Notes: generated by a model from the letters alone, not told the origin. A stretch of DNA of 64,000 bases from Lysobacter capsici (GCF_014779555.2 NZ_CP094357.1:434001-498000); one strand, 5' to 3'. Positions 50,225-60,005 are shown, numbered from the stretch's first letter. Numbers and translations: made by a program.

Positions 50225-51760
50225 GTGTCAGCGAATGCCCGACCCAAGCCCGTAGTGCTGTTGATCCTCGACGGTTGGGGCCATCGCGACGACCCCGCCG
50301 ACAACGCCCTGGCCCAGGCCACCTTGCCGAACTGGCATGCGCTGCTGGCCTCGCAGGCCCACACCCTGATCCACACCGAAGGCCGCCATGTCGGCCTGCC
50401 GGACGGGCAGATGGGCAATTCCGAGGTCGGCCACATGAACCTCGGCGCCGGCCGCATCGTCTACCAGGACCTGACCCGGGTCGATGCGGCGATCGAGGAC
50501 GGCAGCTTCTACGCCAACGAGGAACTGCGCGCGGCCTGCGCGACGGCGAAGTCGTCGAACGGCACCTTGCACGTCATGGGCCTGCTCTCGCCCGGCGGCG
50601 TCCACAGCCATGAGAAGCACATCTTCGCGATGCTCGAACTCGCCCAGCGCGAAGGCGTGGCGCGGGTCGCGGTGCATGCGTTCCTGGACGGCCGCGACAT
50701 GCCGCCCAAGTCGGCCGCGCCGAGCCTGCAGCGCCTGCAAGAGGTGTGCGACCGTCTCGGCAACGCGCATATCGCCTCGATCAGCGGCCGCTACTACGCG
50801 ATGGACCGCGACAAGCGCTGGGATCGCCAGTTGCGCGCCTGGAACGCGATGGTCGAAGCCGACAGCCCCGAGCACGCGCCAACCGCGCTGGCCGGGCTCG
50901 AAGCGGCGTATGCGCGCGGCGAAACCGACGAATTCGTCGCCCCGACCGTGATCGACGGCGCCACCGCGATGGCCGACGGCGACGCGGTGGTGTTCATGAA
51001 TTTCCGCGCCGACCGCGCGCGCCAGCTGAGCGCGGCTTTCGTCGATCCGAACTTCGACGGCTACGCAGCGCGCCGGCCGAAGCTGTCGCGTTTCGTCTGC
51101 CTGACCGAATACGACGCGCGCCTGCCGGCGCCGGTCGCGTTCGGCCCCGACGATCTGCACAACACCCTGGGCGAATTGCTGGCCGCCAACGACCTGACCC
51201 AACTGCGCATCGCCGAGACCGAGAAATACGCGCACGTCACCTTCTTCTTCAGCGGCGGGCGCGAAGATCCGTATCAGGGCGAAAGTCGCATCCTGGTGCC
51301 GAGCCCGAAGGTCGCGACCTACGACCTGCAGCCGGAGATGAGCTGCCCGGAAGTCACCGCCAAGCTGGTCGAAGCGATTCACTCGGGCACGATCGACGTT
51401 GCGATCTGCAACATCGCCAACCCCGACATGGTCGGCCACACCGGCGACCTGCAGGCCGCGATCCTCGCCGCGCAGGCGGTCGACAAGGCGATCGGCGCGA
51501 TCGCCGCCGCGGTGCAGGAGGTCGGCGGCGCGCTGCTGATCACCGCCGATCACGGCAACCTGGAAATGATGCGCGACCCGAGCACCGGCCAGCCGCATAC
51601 CGCGCACACCGTCGGTCCGGTGCCGCTGGTCTATCTCGGCCCGCGCAAGGCCACCCTGCGCAGCGGCGGCGCCTTGCGCGATGTCGCGCCGACCATTCTC
51701 GACCTGCTCGGCCTCGCCCAGCCGGTCGAGATGACCGGCACGAGCCTGCTGGCGCGCTGA
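50225..51760 (+). CDS. gpmI: 2,3-bisphosphoglycerate-independent phosphoglycerate mutase
   Basis: The 511-residue alkaline-phosphatase-superfamily enzyme begins at GTG 50225. Catalytic Ser66 lies in [16 protein letters not shown], and metal sites are at [20 protein letters not shown] and TADHGNLE. It interconverts 3- and 2-phosphoglycerate in glycolysis. Its stop overlaps the envC start (TGATG), and gpmI-envC-ctpA is a conserved proteobacterial block. Confidence 0.97.
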   Translation: MSANARPKPVVLLILDGWGHRDDPADNALAQATLPNWHALLASQAHTLIHTEGRHVGLPDGQMGNSEVGHMNLGAGRIVYQDLTRVDAAIEDGSFYANEELRAACATAKSSNGTLHVMGLLSPGGVHSHEKHIFAMLELAQREGVARVAVHAFLDGRDMPPKSAAPSLQRLQEVCDRLGNAHIASISGRYYAMDRDKRWDRQLRAWNAMVEADSPEHAPTALAGLEAAYARGETDEFVAPTVIDGATAMADGDAVVFMNFRADRARQLSAAFVDPNFDGYAARRPKLSRFVCLTEYDARLPAPVAFGPDDLHNTLGELLAANDLTQLRIAETEKYAHVTFFFSGGREDPYQGESRILVPSPKVATYDLQPEMSCPEVTAKLVEAIHSGTIDVAICNIANPDMVGHTGDLQAAILAAQAVDKAIGAIAAAVQEVGGALLITADHGNLEMMRDPSTGQPHTAHTVGPVPLVYLGPRKATLRSGGALRDVAPTILDLLGLAQPVEMTGTSLLAR

Positions 51761-53028
51761 TGGCGAGCGCGCGCGGGTGGTGGCTGGCCAGCGTGGCGGC
51801 GTGCTCGCTGGCGATGAGCCTGGGCGCCCACGCGGCCGCGCAGAGCAACAGCCGCGACGCCGAGCGCAAGCTCGAGAAGATCAAGACCGAACTCAAGTCG
51901 GTCGCGGCCGAACGGCGCAAGCTGGAAGGCCAGCGCGGCGACGCCTCGCAGCAATTGCGTCAGGCCGACGAACAGGTCGGCCATTCCAACCGGGCCCTGC
52001 GCGACACCGAAACCCGGCTCGCGCGCGAACAGGCCGCGCTGAAGGATCTGCAGGGCAAGCGCGACGCGCTCAACGCGAGCCTGGGCTCCAAGCGCGACGA
52101 GTTGTCCCGGCTGGTGCGCGCCGCGTACGCGCAAGGCAACGATGCGCCGCTGAAACTGCTGCTGTCGCAGGACAAGGTCGCCGACAGCAGCCGCATCCTG
52201 ACCTATCACGGTTATGTGCAGCGCGACCGCGCGCGCCGTATCGCCGAACTGAGCGCGCAGCTGCGCGAACTCGATGCGCTCGAGCGTCAGATCGTCGAGC
52301 GCCGCGCCAGCCTCGACAGCACCCGCAAGCAGCAGCGCAACCAGCTCGGCCAGCTCGAAAAAGACCGCAAGACCCGCGCCGCGCTGGTCGCCCAGATCAA
52401 CGAAAAATACGAAGACCGCAGCACCCGCGAACGCGAACTCGGCCGCGATGCGAAGGGCCTGGAGCAGTTGCTGGCCAAGTTGCGCGCGGCCGCCGCGCGC
52501 GCCGAAGCGCAGCGTCGCGCCGCCGCCAAGGCCAAGGCCGAACGCGAGGCCCGCGAGGCGCGCGCCGCCGCCGCGGCGGCCAAGGCGCAAGGCAAGCCCG
52601 CGCCGGTGCGCAAACCGCCGGTGCAGGTCGCCAGCGCGCCCGCGCCGCAGGTCGGCGGCCTGGGCTGGCCGGTGTCGGGCGCCTTGCTGGCCGGCTTCGG
52701 CGGCACCATGCCCGACGGCCGCAGCAGCGAAGGCCTGCTGATCGGCGCGCCGGCCGGCGCCACGGTCAAGGCGGTCGCCGACGGCACCGTGGTCTATTCG
52801 GAATGGATGACCGGTTACGGCCTGTTGCTGATCGTCGATCACGGCAACGGCTACATGAGCCTGTACGCGAACAACGACGCCCTGCTCAAGGACGCCGGCG
52901 CGACGGTCAAGAAAGGCGACGCGGTCGCCACGGTCGGCAGTTCCGGCGGCCACGGCCGGCCGGCGCTGTATTTCGAACTGCGCCGCGGCGGCCAGCCGGT
53001 CAATCCGAATACCTGGCTGCGGCGTTGA
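51760..53028 (+). CDS. envC: Murein hydrolase activator EnvC
   Basis: The 422-residue protein has a signal peptide (to about residue 26) and a long N-terminal coiled coil (27-290) rich in Arg, Glu and Ala. A C-terminal LytM domain begins near 300. The zinc ligands are absent: the HxxxD site is replaced by SSEGLLIGAP, and HxH reads ALYFEL. As in E. coli EnvC, the domain is therefore non-catalytic and should activate septal amidases. It is translationally coupled to gpmI. Confidence 0.94.
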   Translation: MASARGWWLASVAACSLAMSLGAHAAAQSNSRDAERKLEKIKTELKSVAAERRKLEGQRGDASQQLRQADEQVGHSNRALRDTETRLAREQAALKDLQGKRDALNASLGSKRDELSRLVRAAYAQGNDAPLKLLLSQDKVADSSRILTYHGYVQRDRARRIAELSAQLRELDALERQIVERRASLDSTRKQQRNQLGQLEKDRKTRAALVAQINEKYEDRSTRERELGRDAKGLEQLLAKLRAAAARAEAQRRAAAKAKAEREAREARAAAAAAKAQGKPAPVRKPPVQVASAPAPQVGGLGWPVSGALLAGFGGTMPDGRSSEGLLIGAPAGATVKAVADGTVVYSEWMTGYGLLLIVDHGNGYMSLYANNDALLKDAGATVKKGDAVATVGSSGGHGRPALYFELRRGGQPVNPNTWLRR

Positions 53029-53413
53029 ACGGTGACGCCGCGCAGGTAATGGCCGGGGCGAAACGGGCCGGATCGACGCGGAGTTAGGTCGAAGCGAGCT
53101 GGATTGAAGCGCGCCGGGTCGATGCCAAGCGCCGGTCCGAGCGTTGCTGGCGTTCTTCGTGGCGGCGCGTCAGTCCCGACGCTGTCCGCTCCGGTCGCCT
53201 GACAGCGGGCTTGCTTGAACCCAACGCGTCGGGGCCGAAGCCGGTTCCACGCAACCGTCGAGGCGCGCGAACAAGTCAAAAACCGCGACCCGCCGACGAT
53301 TTAACAAAAGCTTGCAAGCACGCGGCTTAACGTGCGCAGATAATCGATCGAACCCGGATCGCCTCGCGCGGTCCTATCGCTACCTGATTCGTACCCGTTC
53401 CGGAGCGCCGTGC
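53029..53413. other. Intergenic before the S41 protease gene
   Basis: About 385 nt with no credible gene. The AT-richer ACGATTTAACAAAAGCTTGC (about 53293-53312) may be part of the ctpA promoter. Imperfect short repeats of GATCGAAG/GGTCGA type occur at 53060-53125. Confidence 0.45.
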
Positions 53414-54940
53414 ATGTCCCTGCGTCACCCCCTGCGTAGTCTGCTACCGCTCGCCCTGGCGCTGGGCGCCGCTCCGCTGGCGTTCGCGCAGCAGGCGCCG
53501 ACCACGCCGCCGGCCGCGCCCCAGAGCGCGCCCCAGTCCGCACCGTCGACGGCGCCGGCCACCCCGCCAGCCGAGACCAAACCGGCCGACACCAAGCCCG
53601 CCCCCAAGCCGGCCGATACCGGCCCGACCGACGACACCGACAGCCCGCCCCAGCCGGTGCCGCCCGCGCGCGCGCCGGCCGCCAAGGCCAAGCCCGGCAA
53701 GGACGGCGACGGCGTCGACTCCAAGGTGCCGATCGAGGAAATCCGCCGCTACGTCGCGGTCTACAACGCGGTCAAGCAGGCGTATGTGGAACCGGTCGAC
53801 GACGCCAAGCTCATGCACGCGGCGATCCGCGGCCTGTTGCTCGATCTCGATCCGCATAGCGTGTATCTGGACAAGGTCGCGGCCGAAGACTTCGACGAAC
53901 AATCGCGCGGCAACTACGACGGCATCGGCGTGGAACTGCAGCGCCAGCCCGACGGCACCTTGAAAGTCATCTCGCCGATCGACGACACGCCGGCGACGCG
54001 CGCCGGGATCAAGGCCGGCGACCTGATCATCGCCATCGACGGCAAGCCGTTCAAGGTCGACGAAGGCGACAGTTCCAGCACGCTGCGCGGCGCGCCCGGC
54101 AGCAAGGTGGTGTTGACCATCGTGCGCGAAGGCCGCGACAAACCCTTCGACCTGACCGTCGCGCGCGAAACCATCCGCGTCACCAGCGTCAAGAGCCGCC
54201 TGCTCGAACCGGGCTACGCCTATCTGCGCATCAGCGCGTTCCAGGCCGACACCGCCGCGGATTTCGAAACCCAACTGGAAAAGTTGAAGACCCAGTCCGG
54301 CGGCAAGCTGCGCGGCCTGGTCATGGACCTGCGCAGCAATCCCGGCGGTCTGCTGACCTCGGCGGTGCAGATCGCCGACGACCTGCTCGACAGCGGCAAG
54401 ATCGTCAGCACCCGCGGCCGCATCGCGATCAGCGACGCCGAGTTCAGCGCGACCCCGGGCGATCGCCTCGACGGCGCGCCGCTGGTGGTCCTGGTCGACG
54501 CCGGTTCGGCCAGCGCCTCGGAAGTGCTGGCCGGCGCCTTGCGCGACAACGGCCGCGCGCGCGTGGTCGGCAGCCGCACCTTCGGCAAGGGCTCGGTGCA
54601 GACCGTGCTGCCGCTCGACAACGGCGATTCGGTCAAGCTCACCACCGCGCGTTACTACACGCCCAGCGGCAAATCGATCCAGGCGCTGGGCATCGTGCCC
54701 GACGTGGTGCTGCGCGCGCCGAAGGCGTCCGATGCCGACGGCCGCCCGAGCTACACCGAAGCGACCCTGCCCGGGCATCTGCACGGCGACGAAGAGGACA
54801 CGCCCGGCACCAACGCCGGCGAAGTGCTCGAAGGCGACGCGCCGATCGCCTCGGCCCTGGCCGAACTGAAGAAACCCGCGGGCGCGAAAACGCCGACGGC
54901 GGTCAGCAAGGCGGCGACGCCGGGCGCGAGCAAGCGCTGA
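53414..54940 (+). CDS. ctpA: S41 family C-terminal processing peptidase with PDZ domain
   Basis: From ATG 53414 the protein has 508 residues with a signal peptide (cut near AFA-QQ). A Pro/Ala/Thr-rich linker of about 85 residues follows. A PDZ domain (about 175-255; NYDGIGVELQRQPDG) precedes the S41 core. The catalytic Ser lies in VDAGSASASEVLAGAL (residues 361-376) and the Lys in GSRTFGKGSVQTVLP. It cleaves periplasmic proteins and is often linked to regulation of wall hydrolases. A terminator follows. Confidence 0.94.
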   Translation: MSLRHPLRSLLPLALALGAAPLAFAQQAPTTPPAAPQSAPQSAPSTAPATPPAETKPADTKPAPKPADTGPTDDTDSPPQPVPPARAPAAKAKPGKDGDGVDSKVPIEEIRRYVAVYNAVKQAYVEPVDDAKLMHAAIRGLLLDLDPHSVYLDKVAAEDFDEQSRGNYDGIGVELQRQPDGTLKVISPIDDTPATRAGIKAGDLIIAIDGKPFKVDEGDSSSTLRGAPGSKVVLTIVREGRDKPFDLTVARETIRVTSVKSRLLEPGYAYLRISAFQADTAADFETQLEKLKTQSGGKLRGLVMDLRSNPGGLLTSAVQIADDLLDSGKIVSTRGRIAISDAEFSATPGDRLDGAPLVVLVDAGSASASEVLAGALRDNGRARVVGSRTFGKGSVQTVLPLDNGDSVKLTTARYYTPSGKSIQALGIVPDVVLRAPKASDADGRPSYTEATLPGHLHGDEEDTPGTNAGEVLEGDAPIASALAELKKPAGAKTPTAVSKAATPGASKR

Positions 54941-54973
54941 TCGATGCGCTGACTTTTTCCATTGCAGTCGGCA

Positions 54974-55012
54974 AACGAACACCCGGCCCAGGCCGGGTGT
55001 TCGCTTTTATGG
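54974..55012. terminator. Terminator after ctpA
   Basis: The stem CGAACACCCGGCC / GGCCGGGTGTTCG is followed by CTTTTAT. It lies about 35 nt after the stop. Confidence 0.88.
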
Positions 55013-55279
55013 TCTGGTGCGGAGCGCCGCATGATCGATGATGTCGCTTCGATCGCTTCGATCGCTTCGATCGCTTCGATCGCGTCAATTGCGTTGACCG
55101 CGTTGATCGCGTCGGACGGATCGGCCGATGCGAGGTCGCGAGACGTTTGCGTGCGGGGCTTCAGCGCCGACGCCTTTCGATCGGTCCGCCGAAATCGTGT
55201 CGGTGAGCCGAACGCATCGACGCTGAAGCCGCTCTCGCAATGGAGATGGGTGTCTTCAGGCCGAACCGCGCGGCGCGCT
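55013..55279. other. Intergenic with 9-bp tandem repeats
   Basis: This stretch separates ctpA from the convergent hypothetical gene. Four perfect copies of TCGCTTCGA (55044-55079) are followed by four diverged copies to 55115. Frames crossing it encode IAS or EAI repeats and are not credible genes. Confidence 0.7.
55044..55115. repeat. 9-bp tandem repeat, eight copies (four perfect)
   Basis: TCGCTTCGA is repeated at 55044, 55053, 55062 and 55071, then TCGCGTCAA, TTGCGTTGA, CCGCGTTGA and TCGCGTCGG. The decay is graded from left to right. Confidence 0.9.
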
Positions 55280-55921
55280 TCAGTCGATCGGCGCAAAGAA
55301 CGCGCGGATCAGCCGGTAATGCTCGTCGTCGGGATCGTCGCGAAAACGCCGATGATCGCGATAACTCAGGTGCTCGCCGGACAAGCCGCGGCGCGCCATC
55401 ACCGCGCGCGCGGCGGCTTCGAAGTCTTCGTCGTCGTGCCGATGCCAGAACCGCACCTCCTGCTGCGCGAACTCGATCTCCAGCGCGATCCGGAACGGCA
55501 GCTCGCGGCCGAATGCCTCGTCCCAGTTCGCCTCGGCCAGGCCGTGCCAATCCAACGCGAAACGGTGGCCGCGGCGCGCGCCCAGGCGCAGTTGCGAGCG
55601 CGGCAGCGACAGGTGCGAGCACAGGTACAAGGTCGGCAGGCTGTTGCCTTCGTCGTCGTCGCTTTCCAGATCGAACGCGTAACCGCTGTGTTCGAGCTTG
55701 CGCCAGTCGTCGATGCGCAGCGGCATCGCTTCGTCGTAGAAGTGCGGGCTCAGGTCCTGGCTGAATTCGCCATCGCCGAAGCGCATCGCCATGCCGCGCA
55801 CCTCGATCGACCAGCAGATCTCGCCGCTCGCATCGTCGTACAGCCGGCCCTCCACCCGCGCGCGCTCGACCGCGAAGCGCCGGTCCTTGAGTTCGATCGT
55901 ATCGGTGGGAGTACCGGTCAT
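55280..55921 (-). CDS. Hypothetical protein, cytoplasmic, acidic
   Basis: The 213-residue protein has no signal or membrane segment, many acidic and aromatic residues, and motifs such as GRLYDDASGEICWSIEVRG and RFWHRHDDEDFEAAARAVMA. I do not recognise a family; the first 130 residues look beta-rich. A GGAG site precedes the ATG. It lies upstream of and in the same direction as nothing obvious, 41 nt from the DUF1820 gene's stop. Confidence 0.7.
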   Translation of the reverse strand: MTGTPTDTIELKDRRFAVERARVEGRLYDDASGEICWSIEVRGMAMRFGDGEFSQDLSPHFYDEAMPLRIDDWRKLEHSGYAFDLESDDDEGNSLPTLYLCSHLSLPRSQLRLGARRGHRFALDWHGLAEANWDEAFGRELPFRIALEIEFAQQEVRFWHRHDDEDFEAAARAVMARRGLSGEHLSYRDHRRFRDDPDDEHYRLIRAFFAPID

Positions 55922-55962
55922 CGCGTGCTGCTCCGCGTTTCGCCGGCCCTCAGTCTAGTCAA

Positions 55963-56280
55963 TCAGCGCGGCTTGGCCGGAAACGGAAACGGGGTGACGA
56001 CTTTCTCGCCGGTGGCCGCGTCGCGGATCGCCGACTGGCCTTTGCGCTCGACTTCCTCGATCCGCACGATGCTCTGCATCGGCAGGTGCAACACTTTGGT
56101 ATTGCCGAACTCGTCGCGCAGGCGTTCCTCGGTCGGATCGACGACCAGGCCTTCATGCACGTCGAACACCAGGTCGCTGACCTCGGTGAACCCCCACAGC
56201 GACCCCGAACCGATCTTGCGCGCGTACAGCTCGTAGATCTTGCCGGCGTTGAGGAAGGTGACTTTGTAGAGGGTGGGCAT
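55963..56280 (-). CDS. DUF1820 family protein
   Basis: The 105-residue protein starts MPTLYKVTFLNAGKIYELYA and contains GSLWGFTEVSDLVFD, VVDPTEERLRDEF and HLPMQSIVRIEEVERKG, all typical of DUF1820, a small conserved gammaproteobacterial family of unknown function. ATG 56280 is the natural start. An in-frame extension enters the upstream inverted repeat. Confidence 0.88.
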   Translation of the reverse strand: MPTLYKVTFLNAGKIYELYARKIGSGSLWGFTEVSDLVFDVHEGLVVDPTEERLRDEFGNTKVLHLPMQSIVRIEEVERKGQSAIRDAATGEKVVTPFPFPAKPR

Positions 56281-56289
56281 TGGCGGGGC

Positions 56290-56423
56290 GGGAATCGGGA
56301 ATGGGGAGTCGGGAATCGTGAAAGCGGCAATGTCGCGATCTGAAAACAGCGTTGGGGCTTGCGGGGTCAACTCAAGAGCGTCGGGCGGCTTTTACCATTC
56401 CCGACTCCCCATTCCCGATTCCC
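56290..56423. repeat. Inverted repeat with 27-bp arms (GGGAATC-rich)
   Basis: 56290-56316 (GGGAATCGGGAATGGGGAGT then CGGGAAT) is the exact reverse complement of 56397-56423. Arms of this GGGAAT type are widespread in Xanthomonadaceae intergenic regions. It lies between the DUF1820 and rhomboid genes, which run in the same direction. Confidence 0.88.
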
Positions 56424-56428
56424 GGCTC

Positions 56429-57124
56429 TCAATACCCGCGCTTGCGCCGCAACCGCCGGGCGATGCCGGCGCGGGCGATCAGCGCGAACGCGCCGCCGAA
56501 CGCGAAGCCGGCCAGATGCGCCGACCACGCCACCGCGCCGAAGGCCGGGCCGATGAAGGTGAACACCACCTGCAACGCCGCCCACACGCCGATCAGCAGC
56601 GGCGCGGGCACTTTGACGAACTGCAGGAACAGGCCCAGCGGCACCACCACGCCGAGCTTGGCGCTCGGGAACAGCGCCAGGTACGCGCCGATCAGCGCCG
56701 AGACCGCGCCGCTGGCGCCGATGATCAAGCGGTCCGGGGTGCCGATCGCGATCACCGCGGCCAGGTTGGCGACCGCGCCGCCGAACAGGAACAGCGCCAG
56801 CAGCCGCCACGGCCCCATCGCGCGCTCGGCCGGCAGGCCGAAAATCAGCAGGAACACCAGGTTGCCGAGCAGATGGGCCCAGTCGGCGTGCAGAAACAGT
56901 GCGCTGAACAGGCGCAGCAGGCTGCCGTCGCGCACCGCGTCCCACCAGGCCAGCGGGCTGGACAGGCCGCCCGACAACGCGCCCCACTCGAGCATCAGCC
57001 GGCGCTGCTCCGGGTCCGGCAGGACCACCGCCGAGACGATGAAGCACAGCCAGAGCAAGGCGAACAGCAGCGGAGTGGCCCAGCGCAGCCGGGTACGCTC
57101 GCGTGTGGGAATGGTGACGAACAC
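56429..57124 (-). CDS. Rhomboid-family intramembrane serine protease
   Basis: The 231-residue protein has six or seven helices. The catalytic Ser is in LIIGASGAVSALIGAY and the His in AWSAHLAGFAFGGAFAL. LHADWAHLLGNLVFLLIFG is the conserved L1/TM2 segment with the HxxxN motif. A basic C-terminus (RRLRRKRGY) follows. It cleaves membrane proteins within the bilayer; substrates are unknown. Confidence 0.93.
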   Translation of the reverse strand: MFVTIPTRERTRLRWATPLLFALLWLCFIVSAVVLPDPEQRRLMLEWGALSGGLSSPLAWWDAVRDGSLLRLFSALFLHADWAHLLGNLVFLLIFGLPAERAMGPWRLLALFLFGGAVANLAAVIAIGTPDRLIIGASGAVSALIGAYLALFPSAKLGVVVPLGLFLQFVKVPAPLLIGVWAALQVVFTFIGPAFGAVAWSAHLAGFAFGGAFALIARAGIARRLRRKRGY

Positions 57125-57249
57125 GCGTTCAGCTCCGCCGGCCGGGGATGCCGACAGTTACCCCATTAAGGCACGAAAGATAGGTAAGTGGTTGCGTGGC
57201 TTGGCTTTGCGACATCGGTACGGACAGCTTTGCGGTCTTGGGCGTATTG

Positions 57250-57279
57250 TTAGCGTTCGGTTAATAGCCGCGCTATAGT
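57250..57279 (+). promoter_or_regulatory. Candidate promoter of the FadL-type porin gene
   Basis: TTAGCG (57250-57255), 18-nt spacer, TATAGT (57274-57279), about 110 nt before the ATG. The region is locally AT-rich. Confidence 0.55.
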
Positions 57280-57389
57280 GCATACGGCGTCGTACGTCGG
57301 GAGGGGTTTCCGGCGGCATGGAGCCCGCGACCGCGGGTCCGCGCACACGGCCGAGAAAGACTAAAAATACTCCAACGGAGACTACACGC

Positions 57390-58757
57390 ATGCAACCCTC
57401 ACACCGTTACACCCGCCTGACCGCGATCGCGCTCGGCATCGCTGGCGTCATCAGCTTCGGTTCGGCCGGCGCTTCCGGTTTCCAGATTCGCGAGAACAGC
57501 GTCAAGAACCAGGGCCGTGCCTTCGCCGGCAGCGCCGTTGCCAAGGACGACGCGTCGGTCGTGTCGAACAACCCGGCGGCGATGGTCAACCTGGACAGCA
57601 CCACCGTCCGCACCGACGTCACCGTGATCGACCTGACCGCGAAGTTCCGCGGCGGCGGCACCTCGGCGGCGGGCACCCCGCTCACCGGCGGCAACGGCGG
57701 CGACCCCGGCGACGCGCAGCCCGTACCGGCGCTGGCCATCGTCGTGCCGCTGTCGGGCGCGTTCGACAAGGTCACCCTCGGCGCCAGCGTCAGCGCGCCG
57801 TTCGGCCTGAAGACCGAATACGACCGCGACTGGGTCGGCCGTTACCACGCGGTCGAATCCGACGTCAAAACCATCGACCTGACCCTGTCGGCCGCGGTGG
57901 CTCTGACCGATCGCTTCTCGGTCGGTTTCGGCGTCGTTTATGAGCGCGCCGAAGTCACCCTGACCAGCGCCGCCGATCTGGGCTCGCTGATCTGCGCCGG
58001 CAACCCGGCTTGCCGTTCGCCGGCTTCGCCGTTCGGTCCGCAGCGCAACGACGGCCTCGTCGACGTGACCGGCGACGACAACGGCCTGGGCTGGCTGGTC
58101 GGCTTCCAGTTCAAGCCGACCGACAAGCTGTCGATCGGCTACTCGCACCGCTCCGAGATCGACCACGACATCTCCGGCACGGTCGACTTCACCGTTCCGG
58201 CCGCTGTCGCTGGCGCCGCGGCCGGCAATCCGGTCCTGGCCGCGCGCATCGCCGACGGTCCGGGCGGCGCCAAGCTGACCACGCCGAGCGTGGACACGCT
58301 GAGCGTTTCCTACGCGTTCACCGACAACTTCCGCATGATGGCCGACGTCCAGGCGACCGATTGGCATTCGCTGCGCGAAGTCGACATCCGTCGCCACAAC
58401 GCGCTCAACAGCCAGGTCTCGTTCGAAGACTTCGAATGGGAAGACACGATGATGTACGCGCTCGGCGCCGAGTTCGACCTCAACGATGCCTTCACCCTGC
58501 GTGCCGGCGCGGCTTACGACGAAACCCCGACCAACGACCGCACGCGCACCCCGCGTCTGCCCGACAACGACCGCATGCTGTACTCGGTGGGCCTGACCTG
58601 GAACGCCAGCGAGCATCTCAGCGTCGACGCCGCCTACACCCGCATCGAGATCGACAGCCCCAGCATCGATGTCCGGAACAGCACCGGCGCGCACTTGGTC
58701 GGCAAGTTCAAGGGCCACGCCGATCTGTTCGGCATCGCCGCTCAGTACAAGTTCTGA
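57390..58757 (+). CDS. FadL/OmpP1/TodX family outer-membrane transporter
   Basis: From ATG 57390 (AACGGAG upstream) the protein has 455 residues with a signal peptide cut near SAGASG. The N-terminal hatch has SGFQIRENSVKNQGRAFAGS and the conserved NPA motif in VVSNNPAAMVNL. Fourteen-strand barrel features and a terminal Phe (QYKF) follow, as needed for BAM recognition. It takes up long-chain fatty acids or other hydrophobic compounds. A terminator follows directly. Confidence 0.94.
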   Translation: MQPSHRYTRLTAIALGIAGVISFGSAGASGFQIRENSVKNQGRAFAGSAVAKDDASVVSNNPAAMVNLDSTTVRTDVTVIDLTAKFRGGGTSAAGTPLTGGNGGDPGDAQPVPALAIVVPLSGAFDKVTLGASVSAPFGLKTEYDRDWVGRYHAVESDVKTIDLTLSAAVALTDRFSVGFGVVYERAEVTLTSAADLGSLICAGNPACRSPASPFGPQRNDGLVDVTGDDNGLGWLVGFQFKPTDKLSIGYSHRSEIDHDISGTVDFTVPAAVAGAAAGNPVLAARIADGPGGAKLTTPSVDTLSVSYAFTDNFRMMADVQATDWHSLREVDIRRHNALNSQVSFEDFEWEDTMMYALGAEFDLNDAFTLRAGAAYDETPTNDRTRTPRLPDNDRMLYSVGLTWNASEHLSVDAAYTRIEIDSPSIDVRNSTGAHLVGKFKGHADLFGIAAQYKF

Positions 58758-58778
58758 TCCAACGCTTTATCGCTTGAC

Positions 58779-58808
58779 GAAAAACCCCGCCTCGGCGGGG
58801 TTTTTCTT
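58779..58808. terminator. Terminator between fadL-type gene and the flc-like operon
   Basis: AAAAACCCCGCC / GGCGGGGTTTTT with loop TC. It lies 22 nt after the porin stop and 37 nt beyond the convergent methyltransferase stop, so it can serve both directions. Confidence 0.92.
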
Positions 58809-58845
58809 TGTCCGCGACCGGCCGGGCGATGGCCGTCGCTTCGAC

Positions 58846-59919
58846 TCAGGGCCGCAGTTCGAACAAGGCCGGCAGCGGCGGCCGATCGGAAGGCACCTTG
58901 CGCACGCGGCTGAAGCCGGCTTTCGCGGCCATGTCGCGGGCGCGGGTCTCGCCCATGAACGCGCCGAGCCCGGCGCCACCGTGCGACAGCGAACAGGTCA
59001 TGCAGTACAGCGTGCTCTGCGGATACATCACCCGGCCGAACAGATTCATGTTCTCGTGCAGTTCCTCGGACAGGTTGAGCTCGACCATGAGGTAGGTGCC
59101 GTCCTCGGCGGTCGAGCTGCGCAGGTCCGTCATCATCTGCTGCGGATCGGCGGCGTCGTGGATCACCACGAAGGTGGTCACGAAATCGAACTTCTTGCCC
59201 AGCAGCGCATCGGAATCGGCGACCTCGAAGCGCACCCGATCGCCGAGCCCCGCGGCATGCGCGTTGGCGCGCGCGCGTTCGATCGAGGGAAGGTGGAAGT
59301 CGCAGCCCAGGACGGTGGCCTTCGGAAACGCCTGGGCCATGGTGATCGCGGCCAGACCGCTGCCGCATCCGAAATCGAGCACGCTGCCGCCGGCTTCGAG
59401 CTTTTCCTTGACTCCGGTCAGCGACGGGATCCAGTGCTGGACGAGAAAGTGCTTGTACCAGGGCATGGTCATGCGCTCCATGCCTTGCCAGGTTTCGACC
59501 GGGTAGGCCTCTTCCGGCGCGCCGCCGCCGTGGCGGAAGGCCTCGATGATCCGCGGCGCCATCGACACGAACGGCACGCTCAGCTGGATGATGCCGCCGG
59601 CGAAGTAGGGCGAGTCCTCGTCGGCCAGCACCGGGACGAACTCGTCGGGCAGGCGATAACGCTTGCTGTGGCGGTCGTAGGTCACGTAGTCGCCGGTCGC
59701 CATGCTGCCGAGCCATTCGCGCAGATAACGCGCGTTGAGTCCGGTGTGGCGGGTCAGTTCCTCCAGCGTCACCGCGCCGGTCTGGGCCAGGGCCTTGAAC
59801 AGGCCCAATTGGTCGCCGATATAAAGCATGGCGCCGCGCAGCGTGTTGCCGTAATCCTCCATGATGCGCGCGGAAAACTGCTGGACCTTGGCCGGATCGG
59901 CTTCGATGCTCACTGACAT
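58846..59919 (-). CDS. SAM-dependent methyltransferase of a fluopsin-like pathway
   Basis: From MSVSIEADPAKVQQFSARI the protein has 357 residues. An N-terminal winged-helix/dimerisation domain (20-110; GLFKALAQTGAVTLEELTRH) precedes a class I Rossmann domain with SAM motif SVLDFGCGSGLAAITMA and acidic motif [16 protein letters not shown] ribosome site supports the start. It is last in a leftward operon with two lyases and a haem-oxygenase-like iron enzyme, the enzyme set of fluopsin C synthesis, where a methyltransferase supplies the N-methyl group of the thiohydroxamate. That role is inferred from context; the domain alone says only small-molecule methyltransferase. Confidence 0.85.
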   Translation of the reverse strand: MSVSIEADPAKVQQFSARIMEDYGNTLRGAMLYIGDQLGLFKALAQTGAVTLEELTRHTGLNARYLREWLGSMATGDYVTYDRHSKRYRLPDEFVPVLADEDSPYFAGGIIQLSVPFVSMAPRIIEAFRHGGGAPEEAYPVETWQGMERMTMPWYKHFLVQHWIPSLTGVKEKLEAGGSVLDFGCGSGLAAITMAQAFPKATVLGCDFHLPSIERARANAHAAGLGDRVRFEVADSDALLGKKFDFVTTFVVIHDAADPQQMMTDLRSSTAEDGTYLMVELNLSEELHENMNLFGRVMYPQSTLYCMTCSLSHGGAGLGAFMGETRARDMAAKAGFSRVRKVPSDRPPLPALFELRP

Positions 59920-60005
59920 TCCTTTCTCCCGATGAGTGGTGCGGCGGCTTGTGATTGGCGCTGGTGATCGCGGCTGATGAATTCGCGCCTGGTGAATCGG
60001 ATGCC

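Noticed and set aside
51760-53028. EnvC as an active M23 peptidase
   Set aside because: The HxxxD and HxH zinc ligands are missing (SSEGLLIGAP, ALYFEL), as in EnvC activators.
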